A stretch of 64,000 bases of DNA, from NCBI GenBank assembly GCA_017624085.1, contig JAGANU010000007.1, positions 22,191 to 86,190 of the forward strand, written 5' to 3'. This DNA comes from Coprococcus sp. (lineage in GTDB: Bacteria; Bacillota_A; Clostridia; Lachnospirales; Lachnospiraceae). Below are positions 9,151-18,143 of this stretch, piece after piece (position 1 is the stretch's first letter; the number at the start of each line of letters is the position of its first letter). A model generated the notes under the pieces. That model did no database searches, was not told the origin of the DNA, and worked only from the letters and a program-made list of their open reading frames with translations. Made by a program: the position numbers and the translations under genes.

Positions 9151-11454
9151 ATGAGTGATAAAAAACAAACGATGGCCATGATAAGCCTGAATGATGGTGT
9201 TGTAATGCCAGGATTAACCTTTTATCTTGATGTAAAGAGAAAGGATTCCTGCAATGCGGTGGAATATGCTATAAAAAATGAGGAGATGATCTTCCTCGCT
9301 TCACCTATGCCAAGAGAGGAAGGAGATGCAATATCCTTTTATGACGTAGGTGTAATAGCGGAGGTAAAGCAGTTTGTCAGACTTGCAGGTCAGACTATGA
9401 GAGTACTTTTATACACCCATAAAAGAGCTAGACTTGTTTCTTACACCAAGGATATGTTTTACTCCTGTGAGATCCAGGAGGTGAAAGAAACCTGTGATTT
9501 AAGCCAAGATGAAAAAGAGGCATTTTTAAGTATTCTCAGAGAAAAACTGGAGAAGTCCTATGAGTGCAACATTGTAAAGAATAAGGTGCAGTATAAGGAA
9601 GTAAGGGACTGCGACAAGCTCGATGAGCTTGTTGACAAAATGGCCGATTATATTAAGCTTTCTGATAATAAGAGGCAGGAGCTCCTTGAAATATCAGATG
9701 TTAGGCTAAGGGCAACGAGACTTATCAATATTGTGGATGAATTGTTGTCAATCGGCGATATAAAGAAGGAAATACTGGATAAGGTTAACAAGGAGACTGC
9801 TAAGCATCAAAGGGAATATGTGCTTCGGGAAGAGCTTTCTGTTATAAGAAAGGAGCTTGGAGAAAACGGAGTGGATAAGGCTGTCAGGGAGTTCAGGGAA
9901 AGACTGGACAGCTGTGGCTGTAGCCGGGAGGTGTATGAGAAAATTGAAAAGGAGATTACTCATTATCAGAATATTCCCCAGAATTCTTCTGAGAGCAGCG
10001 TTGTAGCCAATTATATTGATGTGCTTCTGGAATATCCTTGGAATATTTCAACCAAAGACAATGATGATATAAATGCGGCAATAAAAATACTTGACAAGGA
10101 CCACTATGGTCTTGAGGAGGTAAAGGAGAGAATTATTGATTATCTGGCTGTTCATATATTAAGCAGCAAAGGTGAGCTTCCAATAATTTGTCTTGTAGGT
10201 CCTCCCGGAACAGGTAAGACATCAATCGCCAGATCCATTGCAAGAGCTACAGGAAGAAAATATGTAAGGATGTCCTTGGGCGGTGTAAGAGATGAGGCAG
10301 AAATCCGAGGCCACAGGAAGACATATGTTGGTGCTATGCCGGGTAGAATAGCACAGTCCATGATAAAGATAAAAACAAACAATCCTCTTATGCTTCTTGA
10401 CGAGATAGACAAGGTTGGAAGTGACTATAAGGGGGATGTATCCTCTGCACTACTTGAGGTTCTTGACGGAGAACAGAATAAGGAATTCAATGATCATTTC
10501 TTTGGCGTGCCTATTGATCTTTCAAATGTTTTGTTTATAGCTACAGCAAATGATGCATCAAAAATTCCGGGTCCTCTTCTTGACAGAATGGAAATAATAA
10601 ACATTTCAGGTTATACAGAAAATGAGAAGTATCACATTGCAAAGCTCTATCTTGTAGACAAGGCAAGGGAGAGAAATGGACTTGCAAAGCGTCAGATGAA
10701 GTTTGATGCAGGCTCCATAAGAGATATTATCAGATACTACACGAGAGAAGCCGGTGTCAGAGGCTTAGAAAGAAATATCGATAAAATCTGTCGTAAGGCA
10801 TGCAGAAAGCTTCTTACAGAGGATATAGAAGAAATAAAGATAACAAGAAAAAATGTGGATGAGTATCTTGGACCTCATATTTACAAGGATGAGGATGGAA
10901 ACCTTGCAAATAAAACAGGTGTGGTAAGAGGCCTTGCATGGACTGCTGTGGGGGGAGTTACGCTTGAGATTCAGGTGAATGTATTTTCCGGCAAGGGTCA
11001 GCTTATACTTACCGGAAAAATGGGGGATGTTATGAAGGAATCTGCGCAGGCAGGACTCAGCTTTATAAGATCTCTTAAAGAATCAGAAAAGCTGGGAAAA
11101 GACTATTTTTCATCCCATGATTTTCATATACATATCCCTGAGGGTGCTGTGCCAAAGGATGGCCCTTCTGCAGGAATTACTATGGCAACTGCGCTTTATT
11201 CTGCAATATTTAATGTTCCCGTAAATGGAAAGCTTGCCATGACAGGTGAAATAACACTGAGAGGTGATGTGCTCCCGATTGGAGGATTAAAGGAAAAGCT
11301 GTTAGCGGCAAAGATGATAGGTGTAAAGAAGGTGCTTATACCTTCAAAGAATCAGGCAGATTTTGCAAAGCTTGATGAGGAAATCACATCCGGACTTTGC
11401 GTGGAAACGGTAGACAATATGAGACAGGTGTTGGAATTTGCCCTTGTCAGATAG
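9151..11454 (+). CDS. lon: Lon ATP-dependent protease
   Basis: Lon is a homohexameric AAA+ protease that degrades damaged and regulatory proteins. The 767-residue product has the N-terminal substrate domain (about 1-200), a coiled-coil linker, Walker A GPPGTGKT at 350-357, Walker B near LMLLDEIDKVG and a C-terminal Ser-Lys peptidase with Ser673 (PKDGPSAG) and Lys716 (GGLKEKLLAAK). This is the LonA architecture. The start follows ACGGAGAAC. A terminator lies just upstream, and ysxC starts 8 bp after the stop, so lon and ysxC probably form one transcript, as in Bacillus. The N-terminal domain (DGVVMPGLTFYLDV) is more divergent than the catalytic part. Confidence 0.96.
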   Translation: MSDKKQTMAMISLNDGVVMPGLTFYLDVKRKDSCNAVEYAIKNEEMIFLASPMPREEGDAISFYDVGVIAEVKQFVRLAGQTMRVLLYTHKRARLVSYTKDMFYSCEIQEVKETCDLSQDEKEAFLSILREKLEKSYECNIVKNKVQYKEVRDCDKLDELVDKMADYIKLSDNKRQELLEISDVRLRATRLINIVDELLSIGDIKKEILDKVNKETAKHQREYVLREELSVIRKELGENGVDKAVREFRERLDSCGCSREVYEKIEKEITHYQNIPQNSSESSVVANYIDVLLEYPWNISTKDNDDINAAIKILDKDHYGLEEVKERIIDYLAVHILSSKGELPIICLVGPPGTGKTSIARSIARATGRKYVRMSLGGVRDEAEIRGHRKTYVGAMPGRIAQSMIKIKTNNPLMLLDEIDKVGSDYKGDVSSALLEVLDGEQNKEFNDHFFGVPIDLSNVLFIATANDASKIPGPLLDRMEIINISGYTENEKYHIAKLYLVDKARERNGLAKRQMKFDAGSIRDIIRYYTREAGVRGLERNIDKICRKACRKLLTEDIEEIKITRKNVDEYLGPHIYKDEDGNLANKTGVVRGLAWTAVGGVTLEIQVNVFSGKGQLILTGKMGDVMKESAQAGLSFIRSLKESEKLGKDYFSSHDFHIHIPEGAVPKDGPSAGITMATALYSAIFNVPVNGKLAMTGEITLRGDVLPIGGLKEKLLAAKMIGVKKVLIPSKNQADFAKLDEEITSGLCVETVDNMRQVLEFALVR

Positions 11455-11462
11455 GAGAGTAT

Positions 11463-12056
11463 ATGATAATAAAGAGCGCTGAACTTGAGACTGTGTGCGG
11501 AATAACGAGCAAGCTTCCTGACAATGAATTTCCGGAGATTGCATTTGCCGGAAAGTCAAATGTGGGAAAGTCTTCATTGATTAACGGGCTGTTAAACAGG
11601 AAGTCCCTGGCGCGAACCTCAGCCCAGCCCGGAAAGACACAGACTATTAATTTCTATAATATAAACAAAGCCTTGTATTTTGTTGATCTGCCGGGATATG
11701 GTTATGCTAAGGTTTCTGTTGAGGTTAGAGCAAAATGGGGAAAAATGATAGAGCGGTATCTTCACAGCTCATCCCAGCTTAAGAAGGTTTTTCTGCTTAT
11801 TGATATCAGACATGAGCCATCAGAGAACGACTGCCTTATGTATGAATGGATAGTAAACAATGGTTATGAGCCGGTTATCATATGCACGAAGCTTGATAAA
11901 ATAAAAAGAAGTCAGATTCAGAAGAATCTGAAAATAATAAGAGAAAAACTGGAACTTATACCGGGAACTGTCATGATTCCGTTTTCCGCCCAGACAAAGC
12001 AGGGAAGAGATGAGATATGGCAGCTTATCGAGGATACAATAAAGACTGAAAATTAA
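11463..12056 (+). CDS. ysxC: Ribosome-biogenesis GTP-binding protein YsxC/EngB
   Basis: This TRAFAC-family GTPase assists late assembly of the 50S subunit and is essential in Bacillus. The 198-residue protein has the G1 loop GKSNVGKSS (30-38), a G2 Thr in PGKTQTINFY, G3 DLPGYGYAKV and G4 TKLDK. The start ATG at 11463 follows AGGAG, which overlaps the lon stop; an upstream in-frame ATG inside lon was rejected because it lacks a ribosome site and family members begin at this point. It ends the tig-lon block and is followed by a strong bidirectional terminator shared with the converging DUF4364 gene. Confidence 0.96.
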   Translation: MIIKSAELETVCGITSKLPDNEFPEIAFAGKSNVGKSSLINGLLNRKSLARTSAQPGKTQTINFYNINKALYFVDLPGYGYAKVSVEVRAKWGKMIERYLHSSSQLKKVFLLIDIRHEPSENDCLMYEWIVNNGYEPVIICTKLDKIKRSQIQKNLKIIREKLELIPGTVMIPFSAQTKQGRDEIWQLIEDTIKTEN

Positions 12057-12060
12057 AATA

Positions 12061-12105
12061 GGCAGCTGATATGTGCTATGTAAGCTTATATCAGCTGCCG
12101 GTTTT
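12061..12105. terminator. Bidirectional terminator between ysxC and the DUF4364 gene
   Basis: GGCAGCTGATAT (12061-12072) is a perfect 12-bp inverted repeat with ATATCAGCTGCC (12088-12099). A T-rich tract follows on the + side, and the complementary T-rich tract lies on the - side. The DUF4364 stop codon (12091-12093) lies inside the right arm. Confidence 0.85.
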
Positions 12106-12624
12106 ATTTGTCCATAGCTGGTTTACAAGAATATCGTAGACCTCTGCGCTTTTGTCTCTCCAGTTATCACAGATCTGAACTGCCAGTGATTTTGTCGGAA
12201 CCTGGAATTTAATATCAAGGAGTGTTTCATTTCTGTCTTTTATTACGCAGGAAACTGTATATTCGTTGTTGCTGTCTAAGCAGTAGTCAGACCAAATCTC
12301 CGTTTCCTTTCGAAGATTAAACTTCTCTTTTTCAAAATAGTCAAGGATATCCTTCTTTATGGCATAAGGAATTCTGTTTTCAAGAAGGCTGAGAGCCTCC
12401 TCGCCCTTATCCGTTATCTTGAAGTGAGATGTACCTCGGATGCTTGATACAAATACATACTTGCTGTCCACAAGGCCGCCGAGAGACTCCTGTATGGTGA
12501 AATATCCGGTGTAACCCTTTTCCAAAATAAAATCAGTGATTTGGGAATTTGTAAGGGTAAAATCCACTCTGTCAAGCATATATAAAATTATAAGCTTATA
12601 TAGTACAATTGAATCAGAATTCAT
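12091..12624 (-). CDS. DUF4364 family winged-helix-like protein
   Basis: The 177-residue product matches the DUF4364 family found in clostridia. The N-terminal half (about 1-80) resembles a winged-helix DNA-binding fold: a helix starting DSIVLYKLIILYMLD, a helix-turn-helix-like segment (TNSQITDFILEKGY) and a wing with HFKITDKGEEAL. The C-terminal half is a beta-rich region (EYTVSCVIKDRNETLLDIKF). A role in transcription is inferred from fold only, and no target is known. The gene stands alone against the direction of its neighbours, with AAAGGA upstream of its ATG and its stop inside the shared terminator. Confidence 0.8.
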   Translation of the reverse strand: MNSDSIVLYKLIILYMLDRVDFTLTNSQITDFILEKGYTGYFTIQESLGGLVDSKYVFVSSIRGTSHFKITDKGEEALSLLENRIPYAIKKDILDYFEKEKFNLRKETEIWSDYCLDSNNEYTVSCVIKDRNETLLDIKFQVPTKSLAVQICDNWRDKSAEVYDILVNQLWTNKTGS

Positions 12625-12739
12625 ATAATATCCTTTGTAGTAAAAAACTGTAGTTAACCTGCCATGCTTCCCCTTCTAGTTAAGCGTATTTTAAATAATA
12701 GCATTTGAAAAATAATAAATCAATATTTCATATTCAATA

Positions 12740-12767
12740 TTTACAATTCAATCAGATGTGTTATAAT
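12740..12767 (+). promoter_or_regulatory. Promoter of rho
   Basis: TTTACA (12740-12745), a 16-bp spacer and a perfect TATAAT (12762-12767). The transcript would carry a leader of about 220 nt. The DUF4364 gene runs away on the other strand from 12624. Confidence 0.65.
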
Positions 12768-12774
12768 GTGCGAA

Positions 12775-12985
12775 TAGAAGATGCACATCTTGTCACAGGT
12801 AGCGCCCGGGCGTTATTCAATAATTGATGTGTTTTGAGCGGATACATATTTTTTTTTACTTCATATTATTGTTTATCATGTAGAGACACTTATTTCTTAA
12901 AGTGATTTTTCCCTATAGCTAAATTTATATTTTTGATTTTAGAGTGATTTTGTATTGTTATGATTCTGTGTTTCGTATGGAAAGG
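12775..12985 (+). promoter_or_regulatory. Long untranslated leader of rho
   Basis: The 368-bp stretch from 12625 to 12992 holds no gene. After the promoter the leader contains AAGAT/ATCTT (12778-12791), an isolated GC-only palindrome CGCCCGGGCG (12803-12812) in otherwise A/T-rich DNA, and a run of nine or more T near 12850. Leaders of rho are autoregulated by Rho in several bacteria; whether this one is autoregulated is inference. Confidence 0.4.
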
Positions 12986-12992
12986 AGTTACT

Positions 12993-14624
12993 ATGGATTT
13001 TACGAACGCTTCTCTTGCTGAGATGAGAAAGTTTACGAAGGATAATGGAATAAAGGGTTGTTCTTCTATGAAGAAGGCTGAGCTTGCTGAGTTTTTGAAC
13101 AAATACGTAAGCGAGCATGTTACTGCAGTATCGGTTGATAGAAGCAGGAACAGTCAGACAGAGCCGGATGCCATTGCTTTTGGAGAAAAAGCAGCATCAA
13201 ATATTGAATATTCAGATAAAACACAAAAGGCAGAGCATGTTTCAGAGACCGTAAGGCAGAAAAGCAGACCGACAGTCCGTTTTGTGGCAAGACAACAAAA
13301 TACATATCGTGAACAGCCTGACAGAAGAAACAGTGAGCAGAAAAACACAGGCGAGGGCAGAGCTGCAGATTCTGATATTGATGTTAAGAAGACTTCTGAG
13401 CGGGATATGACAGACTTAAAGGATATAGAGGGAAAGACAGACGACAACCAGAAAGCAGAGCAGCAAGTGAAGCCTGATTATGTACAGGAGCTTGACAGTG
13501 GAAGAATTGCAAACGGAATACTTGAGGTTATGGCAGAAGGATATGGATTTATCAGAAGTGCAAACTATATGCCGGGTGACCAGGATATCTATGTTTCTCC
13601 TGCTCAGATAAGACGCTTTGGACTAAAAACCGGAGATATAATTATAGGAAATATTAAGAATAAAACACAGGGAGAGAAATTCAGCGCACTGCTTTATGTG
13701 GGAAGCGTAAATGGACAGAGCCCTGCAGAGATAAGCAAAAGAAAGAACTTTGAAGATCTCACTCCAATTTTTCCAAATGAAAGAATCAATCTTGATGGAG
13801 ACGGCTCTCCTATACCAATAAGAATGATAAATCTTCTTGCACCGATAGGTAAGGGACAGAGAGGTATGATAGTATCTCCTCCAAAAACAGGAAAGACTAC
13901 ACTGCTGAAGCAGATTGCAAAGAAGATAAGCACTACCTATAAGGATATGCATCTGTTGGTTCTCCTTATAGATGAGCGCCCTGAGGAGGTAACAGATATC
14001 AGAGAGTCTATTGAGGGCCCAAATGTAGAGGTAATATATTCAACCTTTGATGAGCTTCCTGACCATCACAGAAGAGTATCGGAGATGGTTATAGAGAGAG
14101 CGAAGAGACTTGTGGAGTCGAAGAAGGATGTTGTTATTCTGCTTGACAGCATAACAAGACTCGCAAGAGCCTACAATCTCACGGTGTCACCAAGTGGAAG
14201 AACCCTCTCAGGTGGACTTGACCCGGCGGCTCTTCATATGCCAAAGAGATTTTTCGGTGCAGCCCGAAATATGAGAGAAGGTGGAAGTCTTACAATACTT
14301 GCAACAGCACTTGTTGATACGGGAAGCAAGATGGATGATGTAGTTTTTGAGGAGTTTAAGGGTACAGGCAATATGGAGCTTGTCCTTGACAGAAGACTCT
14401 CGGAAAAGAGAATATTCCCGGCTATTGATATTGCAAAATCAGGTACAAGGAGAGATGACCTTTTGCTAACAAAGGAGGAGCAGGAGGTTGTTGCCGCCAT
14501 ACACAGGGAGCTGACCGGAAACAAGGCTGAGGATGTGCTTGAGGATGTAAGGAAGCTGTTTGTCAGAACAAAGAACAACACAGAGTTTATCCATTATGTT
14601 AAACAGTCTTTATTTAGAAAGTAA
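12993..14624 (+). CDS. rho: Transcription termination factor Rho with an N-terminal insertion
   Basis: Rho is a hexameric RNA-dependent ATPase that terminates transcription. The 543-residue protein has a Rho_N/SAP-like helical start (about 1-40), a 115-residue polar insertion rich in Glu, Lys, Arg, Ser and Gln (about 45-160), the cold-shock-like RNA-binding domain ([15 protein letters not shown], about 167-240) and the RecA-type motor with Walker A PKTGKT at 297-302. The insertion makes it about 120 residues longer than the E. coli protein; similar intrinsically disordered insertions occur in many Firmicutes and Actinobacteria. The ATG at 12993 follows AAAGGAG; an upstream in-frame ATG at 12960 lacks a ribosome site. 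Confidence 0.96.
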   Translation: MDFTNASLAEMRKFTKDNGIKGCSSMKKAELAEFLNKYVSEHVTAVSVDRSRNSQTEPDAIAFGEKAASNIEYSDKTQKAEHVSETVRQKSRPTVRFVARQQNTYREQPDRRNSEQKNTGEGRAADSDIDVKKTSERDMTDLKDIEGKTDDNQKAEQQVKPDYVQELDSGRIANGILEVMAEGYGFIRSANYMPGDQDIYVSPAQIRRFGLKTGDIIIGNIKNKTQGEKFSALLYVGSVNGQSPAEISKRKNFEDLTPIFPNERINLDGDGSPIPIRMINLLAPIGKGQRGMIVSPPKTGKTTLLKQIAKKISTTYKDMHLLVLLIDERPEEVTDIRESIEGPNVEVIYSTFDELPDHHRRVSEMVIERAKRLVESKKDVVILLDSITRLARAYNLTVSPSGRTLSGGLDPAALHMPKRFFGAARNMREGGSLTILATALVDTGSKMDDVVFEEFKGTGNMELVLDRRLSEKRIFPAIDIAKSGTRRDDLLLTKEEQEVVAAIHRELTGNKAEDVLEDVRKLFVRTKNNTEFIHYVKQSLFRK

Positions 14625-14747
14625 TTAATCAGACGAAGATGTCGTATATAAGATGGACATTGATATCGCTGCAGGAAATCCAGAGGCGAAAATGAAGTGC
14701 AGGACGCCCCCGGATAATAATAAAATGATAAAAAAGGAAAAAACTGC

Positions 14748-14776
14748 TTGCACTTTAGAAAATGCTATGATAGAAT
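14748..14776 (+). promoter_or_regulatory. Promoter of rpmE
   Basis: TTGCAC (14748-14753), a 17-bp spacer and TAGAAT (14771-14776), about 78 bp before the rpmE start. Confidence 0.7.
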
Positions 14777-14794
14777 ACAGAAGTTGTGTTATGA

Positions 14795-14819
14795 AGAACC
14801 CTGGCTATATGCCTGTTCT
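14795..14819 (+). promoter_or_regulatory. Candidate L31 leader hairpin
   Basis: AGAAC (14795-14799) pairs with GTTCT (14815-14819), with an inner GGC/GCC helix. It lies in the short leader between the rpmE promoter and ribosome site. Ribosomal-protein leaders for L31 exist in several phyla; assigning this one is inference from position and shape. Confidence 0.35.
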
Positions 14820-14853
14820 CATATATAAAAATATATGTAAAGAGGTGAAGAAA

Positions 14854-15060
14854 ATGCGTAATGGAATACATCCAGATTACTATCAGGCAAAGGTTGTATG
14901 TAACTGTGGTAACGAGTTCGTTACAGGTTCAACTAAGGAAGAGATTCATGTAGAGATTTGCTCAAAGTGTCATTCATTCTACACAGGCCAGCAGAAGGCA
15001 ATCAAAGCTCGTGGTAGAATTGATATGTTTAACAAGAAGTATGGCGTTTCAGCCAACTAA
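14854..15060 (+). CDS. rpmE: 50S ribosomal protein bL31 (zinc-binding form)
   Basis: bL31 bridges the two ribosomal subunits. The 68-residue product is full length and carries four zinc-ligand cysteines: Cys16, Cys18, Cys36 and Cys39 (CNC...CSKC). This is the C+ paralogue that is normally replaced by a zinc-free form under zinc limitation. The ATG at 14854 follows AGAGGTG; the same frame is open further upstream, but that stretch overlaps the promoter and has no family similarity. It lies between rho and the DUF1385 gene, a common arrangement in clostridia, and has its own promoter and terminator. Confidence 0.96.
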   Translation: MRNGIHPDYYQAKVVCNCGNEFVTGSTKEEIHVEICSKCHSFYTGQQKAIKARGRIDMFNKKYGVSAN

Positions 15061-15070
15061 TAGAACAATG

Positions 15071-15113
15071 ACAGCTTGAGGTTATTTTCAGAATAATCTC
15101 AAGCTGTTTTTTT
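15071..15113 (+). terminator. Terminator of rpmE
   Basis: ACAGCTTGAG (15071-15080) pairs with CTCAAGCTGT (15098-15107), extended by TTATT/AATAA inside, followed by TTTTTTT. Confidence 0.92.
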
Positions 15114-15190
15114 ATGTTTAGGTAATGACTATTAATAGTACCGTCACTTTAATACATATTATATAGATTATTATTATTTAGGAGATAACT

Positions 15191-16162
15191 GTGAAGAGAG
15201 TAAGAATAGGCGGTCAGGCTGTAATAGAGGGCGTAATGATGAAGAATGGAGACAAATACGCTGTTGCAGTCAGAAAACCGGATAAGGATATAGCCATAGA
15301 TGTGGTGGAATATGAGTCCATTGGCTCAAAACATGCTTTTTTTAGAGTCCCAATAGTAAGAGGAGTAGTTAATTTTGTGGAATCGCTGATGATAGGCGTA
15401 AAAACGCTTATGTTTTCTGCTTCCTTTTATGAGGAAGAGGAAGAACAGACAGAAAAAGCACCGGAATCAGAGAAAAAAGCAAATACCGGTAAGAGGGAAG
15501 CCGACCCTGAAAAAAAGAAGAAGTCAGAAGATGCACTTATGATTGGAACTGTGGCATTCTCTCTTATATTTGCAATAGCACTTTTTATGATGCTTCCGGC
15601 ATTTATAGGGGAGTTAATAGGAAAGGTAGTAAAAAACAGCTTTCTTATGTCTGCCATAGAGGGCGTAATCCGACTTGCAATATTTCTTGGTTATGTTGCG
15701 GTTATATCACTCATGAAGGATATTCAGAGAGTGTTTATGTATCATGGCGCAGAGCATAAGACTATAAACTGTTTTGAGGCAGGCGTGCCCCTTACCCCTG
15801 AAAATGTAAAGGAGTACTCAAGATATCACAAAAGATGCGGAACAAGCTTTCTGTTTGTTGTAATGATAATAAGTATAATAATATTTATGTTTATCAGGGC
15901 GAAAACTGCGTGGATGAGGCTTCTCATAAGACTCTTGCTTGTTCCTGTTATAGCAGGAATATCATACGAGTTTATTATGTTTGCAGGAAGAAGTAATTCC
16001 TGCGTTTCAAATGTACTGTCAGCTCCCGGAAAGTGGCTTCAGAGGCTTACAACAAGAGAGCCTGAGCTTGACATGATTGAGGTAGCCATAGCATCTGTTG
16101 AGGCAGTAATAGACTGGAAGAAATATCAGGAAGCTATGAAAAAGGGTGAAATAGAGGATTGA
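15191..16162 (+). CDS. DUF1385 family membrane protein (YqhQ-like)
   Basis: The 323-residue protein opens with the family signature GGQAVIEGVMM and contains the YHGAEHKTINCFEAG and RCGTSF motifs (about 187-225). Its biochemical role is unknown. A Lys/Glu-rich cytoplasmic loop (about 78-115) precedes several membrane segments (about 118-140, 150-172, 218-236 and 243-262). It starts at GTG (15191) with AGGAG six bases upstream. It is followed within 9 bp by prmC and then prfA, a gene order widely seen in clostridia, so transcription with the release-factor genes is likely. Confidence 0.88.
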   Translation: MKRVRIGGQAVIEGVMMKNGDKYAVAVRKPDKDIAIDVVEYESIGSKHAFFRVPIVRGVVNFVESLMIGVKTLMFSASFYEEEEEQTEKAPESEKKANTGKREADPEKKKKSEDALMIGTVAFSLIFAIALFMMLPAFIGELIGKVVKNSFLMSAIEGVIRLAIFLGYVAVISLMKDIQRVFMYHGAEHKTINCFEAGVPLTPENVKEYSRYHKRCGTSFLFVVMIISIIIFMFIRAKTAWMRLLIRLLLVPVIAGISYEFIMFAGRSNSCVSNVLSAPGKWLQRLTTREPELDMIEVAIASVEAVIDWKKYQEAMKKGEIED

Positions 16163-16171
16163 TGAGCTTAT

Positions 16172-17038
16172 ATGAAGATGCGAGAGCTGTTAGACATTGG
16201 TAAGGACAGACTTAGGGAAAGTAAAGTGCCTGACTATATCGTGGATGCTGATATTTTATGGCAGTATGTTTCCGGTATGGACAGGGTAAATATGCTTCTT
16301 ATGAGAGATGAAGAGGTGCCGGAGGAGCAGGAAGACGTGTATCTTAAGTTAATTGATACAAGATGCACCAGAGTTCCGCTTCAGTATATTACCGGCACAC
16401 AGAATTTCTGTGGTTTTGAATTTGATGTGGCGAGGAATGTGCTTATACCAAGGCAGGATACAGAAACATTGGTAGAGACCGCCCTTGGCCTTATTGAAAA
16501 AACATGCAACAATTCCACCGTGGATGGAGAAAGAATTCTTGATATGTGCTGTGGCTCAGGATGTATAGGAATTTCAATAGGCCTTTTCAGGGAAAATGCA
16601 AACGTGATTCTTGCGGATATATCGGACGACGCACTTGGGCTTGCAAAAAGGAATGTTGAAAAGCTGTGTGGTAGCAATAAGCGGTTTGCCGTATGTAAAT
16701 CAGACATGTTTTCATCCGTTTCAGGAAAGTTCGATATTATAGTATCCAACCCACCCTACATAAGAAGCGATGTAATTGAGACCTTAATGCCGGAGGTTAG
16801 GGATTATGAGCCGAGACTTGCTCTTGACGGATATGCTGATGGATTGTATTTTTATAGAATAATAATAGATAATGCAAGAAAATATATAAAGGATGGCTGT
16901 TATGTTGTATTTGAGATTGGAAATGATCAGGCAGAGGATGTACAGCACCTCTTTGTAGATTCGGGATATGATGACGTTCGTATAGTGAAGGATTTGTGTC
17001 ACAATGACAGAGTTGTGTACGGAAGATATGCAGGTTAA
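16172..17038 (+). CDS. prmC: Release factor glutamine methyltransferase
   Basis: PrmC methylates the Gln of the GGQ motif in peptide-chain release factors; its substrate PrfA is encoded next. The 288-residue product has the SAM-binding Rossmann motif DMCCGSGCIGIS (about 124-135) and the catalytic NPPY at 193-196, plus the N-terminal helical domain that clasps the release factor. The start is the ATG at 16172 nine bases after the preceding stop. No strong ribosome site is visible, so translational coupling to the DUF1385 gene is plausible. Confidence 0.95.
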   Translation: MKMRELLDIGKDRLRESKVPDYIVDADILWQYVSGMDRVNMLLMRDEEVPEEQEDVYLKLIDTRCTRVPLQYITGTQNFCGFEFDVARNVLIPRQDTETLVETALGLIEKTCNNSTVDGERILDMCCGSGCIGISIGLFRENANVILADISDDALGLAKRNVEKLCGSNKRFAVCKSDMFSSVSGKFDIIVSNPPYIRSDVIETLMPEVRDYEPRLALDGYADGLYFYRIIIDNARKYIKDGCYVVFEIGNDQAEDVQHLFVDSGYDDVRIVKDLCHNDRVVYGRYAG

Positions 17039-17065
17039 TTATAACGAAAAAAGAGAGGTATTATT

Positions 17066-18142
17066 ATGTTTGACAGATTAGAAGAATTGGTAGATAAGCT
17101 TGATACGTTAAATAATCAGCTTACAGATCCTGACGTGGTTTCAGATCAGAATAAATTTAGAAAGCTTATGAAGGAGCAGAGTGAGCTTACTCCTATCGTT
17201 GAGAAGTACGGCGAGTACAAGGCAGCAAAGTCTACAATAGAGGATAGTCTGATTATGCTTGAAGAGGAAAGTGATGAAGAGCTCAGGGAGATGGCGAAGG
17301 AAGAACTATCAGAAGCAAAGGCAAAGCTAGAGGTTGTTGAGCAGGAGCTTAAGATACTTCTTCTTCCTAAGGATCCTAACGATTCAAAGAACGTTATCGT
17401 TGAGATACGTGCAGGTGCCGGCGGTGATGAGGCTGCGCTGTTTGCTTACGAGGTGTTCAGAATGTACCAGAAGTACGTTGATCAGTTCAAATGGAAGGTA
17501 GAGCTGATGAGTGTAAATGAAAATGGTATAGGTGGCTTCAAGGAGGCCATATTTATGATAACAGGAGATGGTGCATATTCAAAGATGAAGTATGAGAGTG
17601 GTGTGCACAGAGTTCAGAGAATACCAAAGACAGAATCAGGCGGACGTATCCATACATCAACAATCACCGTTGCTGTAATGCCGGAGGCAGAAGAGGTGGA
17701 TGTTGAGATCAATGATAATGATGTAAGAATAGATGTAATGAGAGCATCGGGAAATGGAGGTCAGTGTGTAAATACAACAGATTCAGCTGTTCGTCTTACA
17801 CATATTCCTACAGGTATAGTTATTTACAGCCAGACAGAGAAGTCACAGCTTCAGAATAAGGCTAAGGCATTTGCCCTTCTCAGATCAAAGCTGTATGATA
17901 TTGAGCTTCAGAAGCAGCATGATGCTGAGGCGGCAAACAGAAAGAGCCAGGTAGGAACAGGAGACCGGTCAGAGAAGATACGAACATATAATTTCCCTGA
18001 AGGAAGAGTAACGGATCACAGGATCAAGCTAACACTCTATAAGCTTGATCAGATTATGAATGGAGACCTTTCAGAGCTTATTGACAGTCTTATCGCTGCA
18101 GACCAGACTGCAAAGCTTGCACAGGTAAACGAGGAGGAATAA
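17066..18142 (+). CDS. prfA: Peptide chain release factor 1
   Basis: RF1 reads UAA and UAG stop codons and triggers peptide release. The 358-residue protein carries GGQ at 231-233 (SGNGGQCVN) and the stop-codon-reading PxT tripeptide as Pro187-Lys188-Thr189; PAT or PVT is more usual, but the PxT pattern is preserved and not the SPF of RF2. It has the usual N-terminal helical domain and the [16 protein letters not shown] block. The start follows AGAGAGG. It sits directly after prmC and one base before hisC. Confidence 0.96.
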   Translation: MFDRLEELVDKLDTLNNQLTDPDVVSDQNKFRKLMKEQSELTPIVEKYGEYKAAKSTIEDSLIMLEEESDEELREMAKEELSEAKAKLEVVEQELKILLLPKDPNDSKNVIVEIRAGAGGDEAALFAYEVFRMYQKYVDQFKWKVELMSVNENGIGGFKEAIFMITGDGAYSKMKYESGVHRVQRIPKTESGGRIHTSTITVAVMPEAEEVDVEINDNDVRIDVMRASGNGGQCVNTTDSAVRLTHIPTGIVIYSQTEKSQLQNKAKAFALLRSKLYDIELQKQHDAEAANRKSQVGTGDRSEKIRTYNFPEGRVTDHRIKLTLYKLDQIMNGDLSELIDSLIAADQTAKLAQVNEEE

Positions 18143-18143
18143 T

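Noticed and set aside
14653..14853. An N-terminal extension of bL31 from the ATG at 14653
   Set aside because: The extension spans the rpmE promoter and leader, and bL31 proteins start at the ATG preceded by AGAGGTG.
17621..17635. PKT in place of PAT/PVT as a sign of altered stop-codon specificity in RF1
   Set aside because: The middle residue varies naturally, and the PxT frame and all surrounding residues are conserved.
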